Counted from the first letter of the stretch, positions 36,994 through 46,197 are shown. The stretch: DNA of 46,197 bases from Sphingomonadaceae bacterium (GCA_947463325.1 CANHQT010000016.1:1-46197), one strand, 5' to 3'. Made by a program: numbers and translations. Notes: generated by a model from the sequence alone, not told the origin.

Positions 36994-38538
36994 ATGAGCA
37001 TCAACATCGGTCTGCCGCAGCTCGACGGCCTCAAGCCCAAGATTGCCGTGATCGGCGTCGGCGGTGCCGGGGGCAACGCCATCGCCAACATGATTGCCGC
37101 AGAAGTGGCAGGGGTGGAGTTCCTTGTCGCGAATACCGACGCACAGGCACTCAACGCCAGCAAGGCGCAGCGCCGCATCCAGCTTGGAGCGCAGATTACG
37201 CAGGGCCTTGGCGCAGGTGCGCGGCCCGAAGTCGGCCGTGCCGCTGCCGAAGAGTCGATCGTGGACCTCGAACAGGCGCTGGAAGGAATGCACATGGTGT
37301 TCCTGGCCGCCGGCATGGGAGGCGGTACAGGCACTGGCGCCGCGCCGGTGATTGCAAAGGCGGCGCGGGACAAGGGCATCCTCACAGTCGGTGTGGTGAC
37401 AAAGCCGTTCAGCTTTGAAGGGGCGCGTCGCATGCGCTCCGCCGACGCAGGCATCGAGGAACTGCAGAATCACGTCGATACGCTGATCGTCATTCCCAAC
37501 CAGAATCTGTTCATGGTTGCAGAGGCGAAGACGACCTTTATCGAAGCCTTCCGCATGGCGGACGAAGTGCTGCAGCAGGGTGTGCGTGGCATCACCGACC
37601 TGATGGTCATGCCCGGTCTCGTCAACCTCGACTTCGCCGACGTGAAATCGGTGATGCGCGATGCGGGCAAGGCGATGATGGGCACCGGCGAGGCCGAAGG
37701 CGAAGGTCGCGCTTTGCTCGCGGCGCAGCAGGCGATCGCCAACCCGCTGCTCGATGGCGTCAGCATGGCTGGCGCAAGGGGTGTCATCGTCTCGATTTCG
37801 GGCGGTGAGGACATGGGCCTGTTCGAAGTGCAGGAAGCCGGCGATCATATCCGGGACCTGGTCGATCCCGATGCCAACATCATCTGGGGTTCGGCATTCA
37901 ATCCGGCGCTTAATGGTCGCATTCGCGTTTCGGTGGTCGCAACCGGCCTTGATGATGGTGCGCAAGCGCCGCAGGTGCAGCGCCCCAATCTTTTCCAGCA
38001 GCGCCCACAGACGACCACGGCGCCATCCTTGGCGATGGGTGCGGGACTGGGCGTTGCCGCGCCGTCATTTGGCGCCGTTCCTCCTGCTCCCGAACCGGTG
38101 GTCGCCGCTCCGGAGCCCGAGCCTGTCGTTGAGAGCGCGCCCGATCTGCCTGCTCCAGGCTTTGCCAGCTATTCCGATCCGTCCGTAGAGGTTGCTTCGG
38201 ATGAGGACGAACCGCTCGATCTCGGTAGTGCGCATTTCGACGAGGACGAGGGCGGCGCTGATGAGCTGGTGCTCGAAGCGCCGGAGCCCGAGGATCGGGC
38301 CGATCCTCCGGTCTATGACGATACCGTGCCGCCACCGATGCCGTTGGCCGAGCCTGCCTCTTCGATCAGCCCGGCCCAGGAATCGGCACCCCCTCCGCCC
38401 CCGGCTGGTGCGACGCTGTTCGAGCGCATGAAGCATCTTTCCCGAATGGACGGCGGCAAGAACGAGGATGAGGATGAAGGCGACGATAATGCCTTCCCCT
38501 CGATCCCGCGTTTTCTGGGGCGTCAGAGCAACCAGTAA
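36994..38538 (+). CDS. ftsZ: Cell division GTPase FtsZ
   Basis: Tubulin homologue that forms the Z ring; 514 residues. The nucleotide-binding [10 protein letters not shown] is at 21-30, the tubulin signature GGGTGTG at 109-115, and the T7 loop [11 protein letters not shown] at 211-221 supplies the catalytic Asp. The conserved core ends near residue 320. A long acidic, proline-rich linker (about 320-500) is typical of alphaproteobacteria, and the C-terminal peptide reads IPRFLGRQ, the FtsA-binding site. It has its own promoter region with three GANTC sites, so it is probably expressed also independently of the upstream operon. Confidence 0.98.
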   Translation: MSINIGLPQLDGLKPKIAVIGVGGAGGNAIANMIAAEVAGVEFLVANTDAQALNASKAQRRIQLGAQITQGLGAGARPEVGRAAAEESIVDLEQALEGMHMVFLAAGMGGGTGTGAAPVIAKAARDKGILTVGVVTKPFSFEGARRMRSADAGIEELQNHVDTLIVIPNQNLFMVAEAKTTFIEAFRMADEVLQQGVRGITDLMVMPGLVNLDFADVKSVMRDAGKAMMGTGEAEGEGRALLAAQQAIANPLLDGVSMAGARGVIVSISGGEDMGLFEVQEAGDHIRDLVDPDANIIWGSAFNPALNGRIRVSVVATGLDDGAQAPQVQRPNLFQQRPQTTTAPSLAMGAGLGVAAPSFGAVPPAPEPVVAAPEPEPVVESAPDLPAPGFASYSDPSVEVASDEDEPLDLGSAHFDEDEGGADELVLEAPEPEDRADPPVYDDTVPPPMPLAEPASSISPAQESAPPPPPAGATLFERMKHLSRMDGGKNEDEDEGDDNAFPSIPRFLGRQSNQ

Positions 38539-38604
38539 GCTGGCGTCAGCCGCGCTGGAAGGGCGTGGTTGTGCGGTGAGCCGTTGACTCGGCTCTGCGC
38601 CAGC
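38539..38604 (+). other. Foldable intergenic segment after ftsZ
   Basis: Complementary arms GCTGGCG (38539-38545) and CGCCAGC (38598-38604) enclose two hairpins: CAGC-CGC-GCTG (38547-38557) and GAGCCG-TTGACT-CGGCTC (38578-38595). The result would be a three-way junction. There is no T-tract, so it is not a standard terminator. A chance fold cannot be excluded. Confidence 0.3.
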
Positions 38605-38619
38605 GTGGTAAGGCGACTT

Positions 38620-40371
38620 ATGTCCTGCGTCATGCTGTTGCCCGTCCGTCATTCGCTGTTGTCGCTCCTATTGGCTGCGACAGCATCCGTTCCGTTGCTT
38701 TGCTCTCCAGCATTTGCACAAGCTGATGCTTTGTCAGGCCCGCAGCTCGACGCCGAAACGGCGGCGCGGCTCGATGCGCAGCGCCAGCTCACGGAAGCCC
38801 TCAGCCGGATTGCCGCGGACGGGAGCGATTGGTTTGCCTTGAGTCAGGCCGGGCGCGCTGCGTTGGTCTTGGGTGACGCAAGGGCAGCCACCGGTTTTCT
38901 TGCGCGCGCCGAAGCGCTGGCTCCGCAGGATCCGGTGATCAAGGCTGCCTTGGGTGCCGCAATGGTCCAGCTCGAGGATGCCGAGGCGGCGATGCGCTAT
39001 TTTGATGCCGCCGTGGCCGCAGGTGGGCTCGACCGAACCTATATCGGGGATCGCGGCCTTGCCTTTGATTTGCTCGGTGATCAGCGGCGCGCACAGGCCG
39101 ACTATGGTGTTGCGGAACGCGAGGCACCCTCCGCAGAAGTCACGCGTCGCCATGCTATTTCGCTGGGGATTTCGGGCGAAGCCGATCGGGCCGTTCAGCT
39201 GCTGGGGCCGCTTTTAAGGGCTCAAGACCGTGCCGCCTGGCGTTCGCGGGCGATGATTGTCGCCATGAATGGCCGCCCTGACGAAGCGCGCCAAATTGCG
39301 CGGACGACCATGCCCACTGAACTGGCCCAGGCGATCGAACCCTATTGGGCGCTGCTCGACCGTCTGACTCCAGCGCAACTCGCGGCGGCTTCGCATTTCG
39401 GACGCTTTCCCGATTATGCTGAAGTGCAACGCCAGCCTTCGCGCAGCGCTGCCCGCCTCGCCGCGGCTCCCCCTGCCGTTGTTATTCCCCAGCCCGCGGC
39501 GGATCGCGCCCGGTCGGAGCGGGCACGAGAGCGTGGGACGCGCGGTCGCCGATCAGAGACAGCACGGGCCGCTGTTTCCGCTCCGGCATCAGCATCAGCG
39601 GCCGCCAGCGCGCCCGCTCCGGCGCTCGCTTCGCTGAACACAACCACCACGCCGGGTGCGCCGCCTATCACAGCGGCCCCGCCGCCACCGCCACCGGCGC
39701 CTGTGCTGGTTTCAGCACCCGTTGTTCAATCGGTTCCCGTAGCGACTGCAACCGCATCGCCTCCCGCTGCTTCGATTCCGGCGCCGGCCCCTGTCATTCC
39801 GGTACCCGTGGCCCCGCCGACCGGTTCTACGGTTATCGCCGGCTGGTCGTTGGCCAGCGTGATCGAATCGATCACCGTCCCCGAATCCGAGCGGGCGGCG
39901 AGCGAATATGCGCTTAGCCTCTCCGAGCTTCAGGCGATTGCTGCCGAACAGCGCCGCGCGCAGGCCGAAGCGGCTGCTGCCGCCCGCGCCACGGCTCAGG
40001 AACAGGCAAGAACGCGTGCGGCCGAGCAAGCAGAGGCGCGCCGACGCGCAGCAGAAGAGGCCGAAGCGCGCGAACAGGCAGCTCGCCTGCGTAACAATCC
40101 GGCGCGTATCTGGGTGCAGGTGGCGACTGGTGCGAATGTTTCCGCGCTCGCCTTTGACTGCCGCCGCCTTGCGCGTGAACGTGCTGCCGCTTGGGGCGAT
40201 CAGAATTGTTCGTCTGCGGTCTGGGGCCGCACCCGTCGCTTGGTCGTCGGGCCATTCCGTAATCAGGCAGCGGCGCGGGCATGGGAAAGTGCCTATCGCC
40301 GAGCCGGCGGGGACGCCTTCATCTGGTCGAGCGAGGCAGGCGAGGAAGTGACGCCGGTCGGGCGCAGATGA
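38620..40371 (+). CDS. Secreted TPR and SPOR domain protein
   Basis: A 583-residue envelope protein. A signal peptide (about residues 5-33, ending PAFAQ) is followed by TPR-like helical repeats (about 60-250; AALVLGDARAATGFLARAEALAPQDP and following). Then come a Pro/Ala-rich low-complexity linker (about 270-400) and an Ala/Glu/Arg-rich helix (about 420-495). A C-terminal SPOR domain (about 500-575, RIWVQVATGANVSAL to VVGPFRNQAAARAW) follows. SPOR domains bind denuded septal peptidoglycan. ATG 38620 is chosen because TAAGGCG precedes it and the signal peptide begins there; the frame is open from 38569. Position right after ftsZ suggests a division or cell-separation role. It overlaps the next gene by 4 nt. 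Confidence 0.85.
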   Translation: MSCVMLLPVRHSLLSLLLAATASVPLLCSPAFAQADALSGPQLDAETAARLDAQRQLTEALSRIAADGSDWFALSQAGRAALVLGDARAATGFLARAEALAPQDPVIKAALGAAMVQLEDAEAAMRYFDAAVAAGGLDRTYIGDRGLAFDLLGDQRRAQADYGVAEREAPSAEVTRRHAISLGISGEADRAVQLLGPLLRAQDRAAWRSRAMIVAMNGRPDEARQIARTTMPTELAQAIEPYWALLDRLTPAQLAAASHFGRFPDYAEVQRQPSRSAARLAAAPPAVVIPQPAADRARSERARERGTRGRRSETARAAVSAPASASAAASAPAPALASLNTTTTPGAPPITAAPPPPPPAPVLVSAPVVQSVPVATATASPPAASIPAPAPVIPVPVAPPTGSTVIAGWSLASVIESITVPESERAASEYALSLSELQAIAAEQRRAQAEAAAAARATAQEQARTRAAEQAEARRRAAEEAEAREQAARLRNNPARIWVQVATGANVSALAFDCRRLARERAAAWGDQNCSSAVWGRTRRLVVGPFRNQAAARAWESAYRRAGGDAFIWSSEAGEEVTPVGRR

Positions 40372-41552
40372 CTATTGCCGCGCAGTTGGCGCACCTGGCC
40401 TGCCATGCTGACCGTTCGCGCGGGCGGCTTCATCCCGAGGCGGGATCACCCGAGCGCGGCCCGCGCAACGCCTTTCAGCGTGACCGTGACCGCATTGTCC
40501 ATTCGATCGCCTTTCGCCGCCTGCGCCACAAGACGCAGGTGTTCATTGCGCCCGACGGCGATCATTTCCGTGTACGCCTCACCCACAGTATCGAAGTCGC
40601 GCAGATCGGCCGCACCATTGCCCGTGCGCTTGGCCTCGACGAGGATCTGACAGAGGCGCTGTGCCTTGCCCACGACATCGGTCACCCACCTTTTGGCCAT
40701 GCGGGGGAGGATGCGCTGGAGGCGAGCCTCGCGCCCTTTGGGGGGTTTGATCATAACGCCCACACGCTGCGCACGCTGGCGGTTCTGGAAACGCCCTATC
40801 CGCTGTTCGACGGGCTCAATCTGAGCTGGGAAACGATGGAGGGCCTCGCCAAGCACAACGGGCCGGTGCACGATCCGACTTGGGCGATGCAGGCGATCGA
40901 CGCGGCCTTCCGGCTCGATCTGCTTAGCCATGCTTCGCTGGAGGCGCAGGTGGCGGCGGTGGCGGACGATATCGCCTATGACAATCACGACATTGATGAT
41001 GGCCTGCGCGCCGGCCTCCTTGATGTCGATAAGCTGTTGGCCCAGCCTTGGGTGGGATCGAATTTCGCAGCGGTGGAGCGCCGTTGTCCTGGGGTCCCGC
41101 GCGAACGCCAGCTGCGCGAACTGGTGCGCAGCCAGATTGGACTGATGGTCAATGATGTGATCACACACAGCATTGCCGAGTGCGACGCGGCAGGGGTTGC
41201 GAGTGTCGATGATGTGCGCGCGGCGGGCCGCAACCTCGCAGGCTTTTCGCCGGAGCTGGCTGGCCATGAACGTAGCCTCAAACAGTTCATGTATGCTGAG
41301 CTTTACCACCATCCCAGCCAACTGGATGCTGCGGACGCGGCCCGCACTGTCGTGACCTCCCTATTTGGCACCTATTGTGATGATCCGGCGCTGATGGGCG
41401 GGGATTGGGCACACCGCCTGCCGGAAGATCCACTGTGGCGTGCGCGGCACATCGCGGACTATATTGCCGGAATGACGGACCGTTTCGCGCTGGATCGCTA
41501 TGCCGAGATTGCTGGCAGTGCCGCTGTGCCGGAGGTGCTGCGCCGTGGCTGA
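40368..41552 (+). CDS. dgt: HD-domain deoxyguanosinetriphosphate triphosphohydrolase-like protein
   Basis: A 394-residue HD-superfamily hydrolase of the dGTPase group, releasing triphosphate from dNTPs. The metal ligands are visible: His73 (RLTHSIEVAQI), His102-Asp103 (LAHDIGHPPFGHAGE) and Asp200 or 201 (AVADDIAYDNHD). The N-terminal RNAFQRDRDRIVHSIAFRRLRHKTQVF is the family signature. The length fits the alphaproteobacterial dGTPase-like branch rather than the longer E. coli Dgt of about 505. ATG 40368 overlaps the SPOR gene stop by 4 nt; a longer frame from 40281 is inside the SPOR coding region. The 3' end overlaps the next gene by 8 nt. Confidence 0.9.
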   Translation: MTIAAQLAHLACHADRSRGRLHPEAGSPERGPRNAFQRDRDRIVHSIAFRRLRHKTQVFIAPDGDHFRVRLTHSIEVAQIGRTIARALGLDEDLTEALCLAHDIGHPPFGHAGEDALEASLAPFGGFDHNAHTLRTLAVLETPYPLFDGLNLSWETMEGLAKHNGPVHDPTWAMQAIDAAFRLDLLSHASLEAQVAAVADDIAYDNHDIDDGLRAGLLDVDKLLAQPWVGSNFAAVERRCPGVPRERQLRELVRSQIGLMVNDVITHSIAECDAAGVASVDDVRAAGRNLAGFSPELAGHERSLKQFMYAELYHHPSQLDAADAARTVVTSLFGTYCDDPALMGGDWAHRLPEDPLWRARHIADYIAGMTDRFALDRYAEIAGSAAVPEVLRRG

Positions 41553-42189
41553 TCTGCTTTTGGTTGGCGCCACCGGGATGGTGGGGGAGGCAGTGGTCCG
41601 TGCTGCGCCTCAAGGGCTCCACATCCTAGTGCGCCGTCCGGCCGATGATCTGCCCGCCGGGGTTCGCCAGAGTGTCACGCCGACCCAGCAATGGCAGGCG
41701 GAAATTGCGGCCGCCGCGCCGACTGTGGTCGCCAGCGCCCTGGGGACGACCATCCGCCAGGCGGGATCGCAGGGGGCGTTCCGGGCGGTCGACCATGATC
41801 TGCTGCTCGCGGTGGCGAAAGCCGCGCGGGAGGCTGGCGCGCGGCATTTCATCACTGTCTCTTCGATCGGCGCTTCAGCACGGTCGGCCAATTTCTACCT
41901 GCGCACCAAGGGCGAGGTGGAAGAAGCGCTGGGCGCTATGGGATTCGAACGGGTCGACATATTGCGCCCCGGCCTCCTTACTGGTGAACGAAAGGGGCCG
42001 TTCCGGGCTGGCGAGGTGATAGCGATGATCGCCGCCCCGCTCACCGACGCGCTGATGCTGGGGCGTATGCGCCGCTACCGTTCCATTCCCGCCACAACGG
42101 TCGCGCGCGCCATCGTTGCGCTGGCGCAAGGCGGTGGCGTTGGCACGCATATTCACGAACATGACGGGATAGTCCGCATCGCCGGTTGA
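41545..42189 (+). CDS. NAD(P)-binding Rossmann-fold protein
   Basis: A 214-residue short protein of the NAD(P)H-binding atypical SDR group (HTATIP2/CC3-like). The dinucleotide loop LLLVGATGMVGEAVVRAA starts at residue 4, and the SSIGAS and YLRTKGEVEEAL segments contain the likely active-site Tyr and Lys. The GTG at 41545 is chosen because GGAGG (41531-41535) lies upstream; it overlaps the dGTPase gene by 8 nt. Substrate unknown. Its stop codon (42187-42189) is part of a TTGACT that may serve as -35 box for the gcv transcript. Confidence 0.82.
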   Translation: MADLLLVGATGMVGEAVVRAAPQGLHILVRRPADDLPAGVRQSVTPTQQWQAEIAAAAPTVVASALGTTIRQAGSQGAFRAVDHDLLLAVAKAAREAGARHFITVSSIGASARSANFYLRTKGEVEEALGAMGFERVDILRPGLLTGERKGPFRAGEVIAMIAAPLTDALMLGRMRRYRSIPATTVARAIVALAQGGGVGTHIHEHDGIVRIAG

Positions 42190-42214
42190 CTCGCGGCACT
42201 GCGCGCACCAAGGC
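42186..42214 (+). promoter_or_regulatory. Candidate gcv promoter
   Basis: TTGACT at 42186-42191 lies 17 bp before CAAGGC (42209-42214). The -35 is good and the -10 poor. Transcription would start near 42221, just ahead of the riboswitch. The -35 overlaps the stop codon of the upstream gene. Confidence 0.25.
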
Positions 42215-42231
42215 TCGCGACGTCGCTGACA

Positions 42232-42419
42232 GCGCGGGAGAGGACCGGATTCGCATCCGGTCGCCGAAGGAGCAACCGCCCCGGAATCTCTCAGGCAAAA
42301 GGACCGCGTGCGTTCATAGCGATGCTCTGGAAAGCGTTCCCGCTCAGGCAGGAACCACCGAAGGGGTAACCCCGCGTGTTTTGCGGGGGAAAGCTCTCAG
42401 GTTTCCGTGACAGAGGGGG
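42232..42419 (+). promoter_or_regulatory. Tandem glycine riboswitch
   Basis: Two glycine aptamers in a row, upstream of gcvT. Aptamer 1 (about 42232-42308) has a CGCGG/CCGCG closing stem, CCGAAGGAGCAA (42263-42274) and CTCTCAGGCAAAAGGAC (42288-42304). Aptamer 2 (about 42324-42419) has a CTCTG/CAGAG closing stem, CCGAAGGGGTAAC (42358-42370) and AGCTCTCAGG (42392-42401) with a long P3-type stem between. Both cores follow the Rfam-type glycine aptamer pattern. The linker between them is about 15 nt. Tandem aptamers of this kind bind glycine and switch gcv genes on. Confidence 0.94.
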
Positions 42420-42420
42420 C

Positions 42421-42478
42421 AGCCGGAACCGCTCCGCATAACCGTGCGGTGCGCCCGGCTGTGACACCGAAGCCGGAG
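42421..42478 (+). promoter_or_regulatory. Riboswitch expression platform, competing hairpins
   Basis: AGCCGG occurs at 42421-42426 and again at 42471-42476, the second running into the GGAG ribosome binding site of gcvT (42475-42478). Between them, CCGGCT at 42455-42460 can pair with only one of the two copies at a time. Pairing with the second would hide the ribosome binding site; pairing with the first would free it. An inner hairpin CCGCA-TAACCG-TGCGG supports the first pairing. Control of translation is therefore suggested, not termination, since there is no T-tract. Confidence 0.65.
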
Positions 42479-42486
42479 CCTTTGTG

Positions 42487-43650
42487 ATGAGCGATGCTGA
42501 ATTCCATGACGATGGCGAAGGCGAGGGCGCAGAGCCCGAGATTCTGACCCTGCCGCTTGATGCCTGGCACCGTGCGCGCGGCGGCCGGATGGTGCCGTTC
42601 GCCGGCTATCACATGCCCGTGCAATATGAAGGCATCATGGCCGAACATCTCTGGACACGGGACAGCGCCGGACTGTTCGATGTCAGCCACATGGGCCAGC
42701 TCACTATATCCGGCGAAGGCGTGGCTGACGCGCTGGAGGCGCTGGTGCCGGGTGACATCTCGGCGCTGAAGCCGGGTCGGATGCGTTATTCACTGCTACT
42801 GAACGAGGAAGGCGGCATCCTCGATGATCTGATGATTACCAATGCCGGCGATCACCTCTATCTGGTCGTCAATGGCGCGGTGAAGTGGGACGATATTGCC
42901 CATCTGCGTGAGGAATTGCCCGACAATATCACGCTTAACCATGGCGATGATCTGGCGTTGCTCGCGCTGCAAGGGCCGAAGGCTGTTGATGCGCTGGCAG
43001 ATATCGGCGTCGCCCCAGCGCAGGATGGCGGGCCGGGTGTGCGCGATCTTGTTTTCATGCAGGCGGCGCCGATGGTCTGGCGCGGGGTTGCGCTCGGCGT
43101 CAGTCGTTCGGGATATACTGGCGAAGACGGCTACGAGATTTCCCTTTCCGCCGATGCAGCTGAACAATTTGCCGATGCCCTGTGCGCGTATGACGCGGTG
43201 AAACCCTGTGGCCTTGGTGCGCGCGATTCCCTGCGGTTGGAGGCAGGCCTGCCGCTCTACGGCCATGATCTTGATGAAGGCACCGACCCGGTCGAAGGCG
43301 ATCTGGCTTTCGCCATTTCCAAGCGTCGTCGTGAAGACGGCGGTTTTCCCGGAGCCGGGCGCATTCTTGCGGCGATTGCCAATGGGCCGCAGCGCAAGCG
43401 CGTCGGTTTTGCCGTCGAAGGCCGCCAACCGGTCCGCGAAGGTGCACCGGTGTTCGCCGGCGCTGTCCAGGTTGGCCACATCACATCCGGCGGATTTGCG
43501 CCGAGCGTCGGCGCTCCCATTGCCATGGGCTATGTCGCGAGCGATGCGCTTTCTGGTCCGCTTGAAGCGGAAGTGCGCGGCAAACGCATCGCGCTCAGCG
43601 TCACCGCCATGCCATTTGTCCCCCATCGCTATGTTCGCAAGGGAGTTTGA
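42487..43650 (+). CDS. gcvT: Glycine cleavage system T protein (aminomethyltransferase)
   Basis: Tetrahydrofolate-dependent enzyme that takes the aminomethyl group from lipoyl-GcvH and makes methylene-THF and ammonia; 387 residues from ATG 42487 (GTG 42484 is adjacent and in frame). Family elements: [59 protein letters not shown] and [15 protein letters not shown], followed by [20 protein letters not shown] and the C-terminal barrel with [20 protein letters not shown]. An acidic N-terminal extension of about 20 residues is unusual. It is first in the gcv operon and under the riboswitch. Confidence 0.96.
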   Translation: MSDAEFHDDGEGEGAEPEILTLPLDAWHRARGGRMVPFAGYHMPVQYEGIMAEHLWTRDSAGLFDVSHMGQLTISGEGVADALEALVPGDISALKPGRMRYSLLLNEEGGILDDLMITNAGDHLYLVVNGAVKWDDIAHLREELPDNITLNHGDDLALLALQGPKAVDALADIGVAPAQDGGPGVRDLVFMQAAPMVWRGVALGVSRSGYTGEDGYEISLSADAAEQFADALCAYDAVKPCGLGARDSLRLEAGLPLYGHDLDEGTDPVEGDLAFAISKRRREDGGFPGAGRILAAIANGPQRKRVGFAVEGRQPVREGAPVFAGAVQVGHITSGGFAPSVGAPIAMGYVASDALSGPLEAEVRGKRIALSVTAMPFVPHRYVRKGV

Positions 43651-43654
43651 GTTT

Positions 43655-44026
43655 ATGCCGCGTTACTTCACCCAGGATCATGAATGGATCGATGTCGATG
43701 GCGACAGTGCCACGGTCGGCATCACTGACTATGCGCAGGGCCAGCTCGGCGATGTCGTGTTCGTCGAGGTTCCGGATGCCGGCCGTGTGGTCGCCAAGGG
43801 CGATGACGCTGCGGTGGTCGAATCGGTCAAGGCCGCGTCTGACGTTTATGCACCGGTTTCTGGCACTGTCATCGAAGGCAATTCTGGCCTCGATGCCGAC
43901 CCTTCGCTGGTCAACAGCGCGCCTGAAGGCGACGGTTGGTTTTTCCGTATGGCCCTTTCCGATCCGTCGGAACTTGAAGGGCTGATGGATGCCGCTGCTT
44001 ACCAGACCTATGTCGACAGCCTCTGA
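43655..44026 (+). CDS. gcvH: Glycine cleavage system H protein
   Basis: Lipoyl carrier that shuttles the aminomethyl group between the P, T and L proteins; 123 residues, the usual length. The start at ATG 43655 gives [12 protein letters not shown], the typical N-terminus; a longer frame from 43208 overlaps gcvT in another frame. The lipoylated Lys59 lies in [16 protein letters not shown]. It begins 4 bp after the gcvT stop codon; GGGAG lies at the end of gcvT as ribosome binding site. Confidence 0.96.
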   Translation: MPRYFTQDHEWIDVDGDSATVGITDYAQGQLGDVVFVEVPDAGRVVAKGDDAAVVESVKAASDVYAPVSGTVIEGNSGLDADPSLVNSAPEGDGWFFRMALSDPSELEGLMDAAAYQTYVDSL

Positions 44027-44081
44027 CCGAGGCTGACGACCGCTTCCCTCTCCTCTTCCCAGCCTGCGGAGCAACCGCCTG

Positions 44082-45431
44082 ATGCGTTACCTTCCTCTTT
44101 CGCCGGCCGACCGACAGCAGATGCTTGCCACCGTCGGCGCGACCTCGGTTGACGATCTGTTCGTTGATGTGCCTGCCGAAGCGCGGCTGGAAGGCCCCAT
44201 TGACGGCCTGCCGCATCATGCCAGCGAGCTGGCTGTGGAACGCCATATGAAAGCGCTGGCGGCGCGCAACACAGTTGCGGGCGATGTGCCCTTCTTCCTG
44301 GGTGCCGGGGCATACCGCCACCATGTGCCGGCGAGCGTCGATCATTTGATCCAGCGCGGCGAGTTTCTAACTGCATATACACCGTATCAGCCGGAAATCG
44401 CGCAGGGCACACTGCAGATGCTGTTCGAATTCCAGACGCAGGTCGCGCGCCTGTTCGGCTGCGATATCGCGAATGCATCGATGTACGACGGGTCGACCGC
44501 TTGCTGGGAAGCGGTTGGCATGGCGCGGCGTATCACGCGGCGGACGAAGGCGGTGATCGATGGTGGGCTGCACCCCCATTACCGTTCGGTTGCGCGTACC
44601 ATGGCGAAGTTCACCGGCGACACGCTGGTCGAGGCGACGCCTTCGCCCGAGCGTGGCGAAGAAACGCTGGGCCTGATCGATGGCGAGACCAGCTGTGTCG
44701 TCGTCCAATATCCTGACGTGTTCGGCAATGTCTTTGACCTGCGCCCCTATGCCGAGGCCGCGCATGCCGCAGGCGCGCTGCTGATCGCGGTGGTGACCGA
44801 GCCAGTGGCGCTGGGGATGATCGAAAGCCCCGGTTCGATGGGTGCTGACATCGTCGTCGGCGAAGGCCAGTCGATCGGCGTCGGCCTCCAGTTCGGCGGG
44901 CCTTATGTCGGCCTGTTCGCGGCCAAGGAAAAATATGTCCGCCAGATGCCGGGTCGACTGTGCGGTGAGACGGTCGATGCAGACGGGCGGCGCGGTTTCG
45001 TGTTGACCCTCTCGACGCGCGAGCAGCATATCCGCCGCGAAAAGGCGACGTCGAACATCTGCACCAACTCCGGTCTCTGCGCTCTGGCGTTCAGCATCCA
45101 CATGACCCTGCTGGGCGACAAGGGGCTGACGCAGCTGGCGGCGATCAACCACGCCCGCGCCTGTGCCGCGGCTGACGCGTTGACCGCCATTCCCGGTGTC
45201 ACGCTCAAGACCCCGCAATTCTTCAATGAGTTCACGGTCGAGCTGCCTGTCCCCGCCCGTGCTGCGGTGCGGGCGATGGCCGACAAGGGCGTGCTGGGCG
45301 GCGTTTCTATCGCCCGCCTGCTTCCCGATCGGGACGATCTGGAGTGCGGCCTGATTGTCGCCGCCACTGAAACCGTGACCGAGGAAGACATTGCAGCGCT
45401 GGCCGCAGCGCTGAAGGAGCAGCTGGCATGA
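44082..45431 (+). CDS. gcvPA: Glycine dehydrogenase (decarboxylating) subunit 1
   Basis: N-terminal half of the split P protein; 449 residues, the normal length. With GcvPB it forms the PLP enzyme that decarboxylates glycine and loads GcvH. Visible elements are [56 protein letters not shown] and the [39 protein letters not shown] stretch. This half does not carry the PLP lysine. The preceding 55 bp hold only a GGAG and no separate promoter that I can see. The stop overlaps gcvPB by 4 nt. Confidence 0.96.
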   Translation: MRYLPLSPADRQQMLATVGATSVDDLFVDVPAEARLEGPIDGLPHHASELAVERHMKALAARNTVAGDVPFFLGAGAYRHHVPASVDHLIQRGEFLTAYTPYQPEIAQGTLQMLFEFQTQVARLFGCDIANASMYDGSTACWEAVGMARRITRRTKAVIDGGLHPHYRSVARTMAKFTGDTLVEATPSPERGEETLGLIDGETSCVVVQYPDVFGNVFDLRPYAEAAHAAGALLIAVVTEPVALGMIESPGSMGADIVVGEGQSIGVGLQFGGPYVGLFAAKEKYVRQMPGRLCGETVDADGRRGFVLTLSTREQHIRREKATSNICTNSGLCALAFSIHMTLLGDKGLTQLAAINHARACAAADALTAIPGVTLKTPQFFNEFTVELPVPARAAVRAMADKGVLGGVSIARLLPDRDDLECGLIVAATETVTEEDIAALAAALKEQLA

Positions 45432-46197
45432 GCGTGATCAACCAGGGCGGCTGGCGCCCCACCATCGCTGGCGTGAAGAGCGAAGGCAGCAACGCCACCT
45501 TCACTGGCAACCGTGCATTGATGCTTGAAGAAGCTCTGATCTTCGAGACGGGATCGCATGATCGCACCGGCGTCGATTTCGAAGAAGCACCAACCGCTGC
45601 ACCGCGTCTCAATTCCTCGCTGTTGCGGCGCGAAGGGACTGGCCTGCCCGGCCTGTCCGAAGCGGAAACGGTCCGCCACTACACCCGCCTCAGCCGTCAG
45701 AATTACGGCATCGACCTTGGCTTCTTTCCGCTGGGATCGTGCACCATGAAGCACAATCCGCGCCTCAACGAGAAGATGGCGCGTCTGCCCGGCTTTGCCG
45801 ATATCCACCCGCTCCAGCCAACCGATAGCGTGCAGGGTGCTCTCGCGGTCATTCATGAGCTCGGCGACTGGCTGGTCAAGCTGACTGGCATGGCCGGTGT
45901 GGCGATGAGCCCGAAGGCCGGGGCGCACGGCGAATTGTGCGGTATCCTCGCGATCCGCGCCGCGCTCGAGGCTCGCGGCGATGCGCGCGAGGTCATCCTC
46001 GTTCCCGAAAGCGCGCATGGCACCAATCCCGCCACCGCAGCCTTTGCCGGTTACAAGGTGGAGGATATTCCGGCGACACCCGACGGTCGTGTCGATGTGG
46101 CGGCGCTGACCGCGCGGCTTGGCCCCGATGTCGCGGGGGTGATGATCACCAACCCCAACACGTGCGGCCTGTTCGAGCGCGATCTCAAGACCATTGC
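45428..46197 (+). CDS. gcvPB: Glycine dehydrogenase (decarboxylating) subunit 2, 3' end outside window
   Basis: C-terminal half of the split P protein; 256 of about 500-530 codons are visible. Conserved elements include [87 protein letters not shown] and [12 protein letters not shown]. The PLP-binding lysine comes later in the protein and is beyond the window edge. Its ATG lies inside the gcvPA stop codon, so the two subunits are probably made in equal amounts by coupled translation. Confidence 0.95.
   Translation, partial: MSVINQGGWRPTIAGVKSEGSNATFTGNRALMLEEALIFETGSHDRTGVDFEEAPTAAPRLNSSLLRREGTGLPGLSEAETVRHYTRLSRQNYGIDLGFFPLGSCTMKHNPRLNEKMARLPGFADIHPLQPTDSVQGALAVIHELGDWLVKLTGMAGVAMSPKAGAHGELCGILAIRAALEARGDAREVILVPESAHGTNPATAAFAGYKVEDIPATPDGRVDVAALTARLGPDVAGVMITNPNTCGLFERDLKTI

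Noticed and set aside
44082-46197. P protein split into two genes as a possible frameshift
   Set aside because: A separate gcvPA/gcvPB pair with an ATGA overlap is common in bacteria. Both halves have normal ends and intact motifs.
1-46197. CRISPR arrays, IS elements, phage genes, tRNA or rRNA genes
   Set aside because: No spaced direct repeats, transposase motifs, phage-type genes or tRNA-like cloverleaf with a T-loop consensus were seen on either strand.

Overview
The window looks like chromosomal core DNA of a sphingomonad-type alphaproteobacterium. The grounds are GC of about 63-65 percent by eye, an almost complete division and cell wall (dcw) cluster in alphaproteobacterial order, a TonB-dependent metal receptor, a glycine cleavage P-protein split into two genes, and GANTC sites in front of ftsZ. 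The genus cannot be fixed from the sequence alone. No tRNA, rRNA, IS element, phage gene or CRISPR array was seen.

Layout. Positions 1-19629 hold housekeeping and transport genes on both strands: valS (cut by the left edge), an MFS transporter, an S9 prolyl-oligopeptidase, mgtE, a cyclophilin, a LysR regulator, a candidate small RNA, a nitrilase-family amidase, an M16 metallopeptidase, a KefB/C-type antiporter, a zinc-type TonB receptor, a cysteine synthase, and two membrane proteins coupled to the cysteine synthase gene. Positions 19630-38538 are the dcw cluster: mraZ, rsmH, ftsL, ftsI, murE, murF, mraY, murD, ftsW, murG, murC, murB, ddl, ftsQ, ftsA, ftsZ. From mraZ to ftsQ all 13 junctions overlap by 4 or 1 nt. 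There is one 9-nt gap before ftsA and one real intergenic region, before ftsZ. Positions 38620-42189 hold a TPR/SPOR envelope protein, a dGTPase-like HD hydrolase and a Rossmann-fold protein. Positions 42232-46197 are a tandem glycine riboswitch followed by gcvT, gcvH, gcvPA and the start of gcvPB.

How the genes work together. The dcw genes encode precursor synthesis from UDP-MurNAc to lipid II (MurB to MurG, MraY, Ddl) and the septal machinery (FtsL, FtsI, FtsW, FtsQ, FtsA, FtsZ). Three 10-bp-spaced GGG boxes upstream of mraZ fit MraZ autoregulation, and three GANTC sites before ftsZ suggest methylation-linked cell cycle control. The gcv genes degrade glycine to feed one-carbon metabolism, and the riboswitch would turn them on with glycine.

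The least explained parts are a terminator-ended candidate sRNA next to a LysR gene whose upstream region carries two perfect inverted repeats (8855-9075), the riboswitch expression platform with two identical competing arms (42421-42476), the uncharacterised three-gene unit just upstream of mraZ, and an abrupt GC drop inside the 3' part of valS. No unmistakably new multi-gene system was found.
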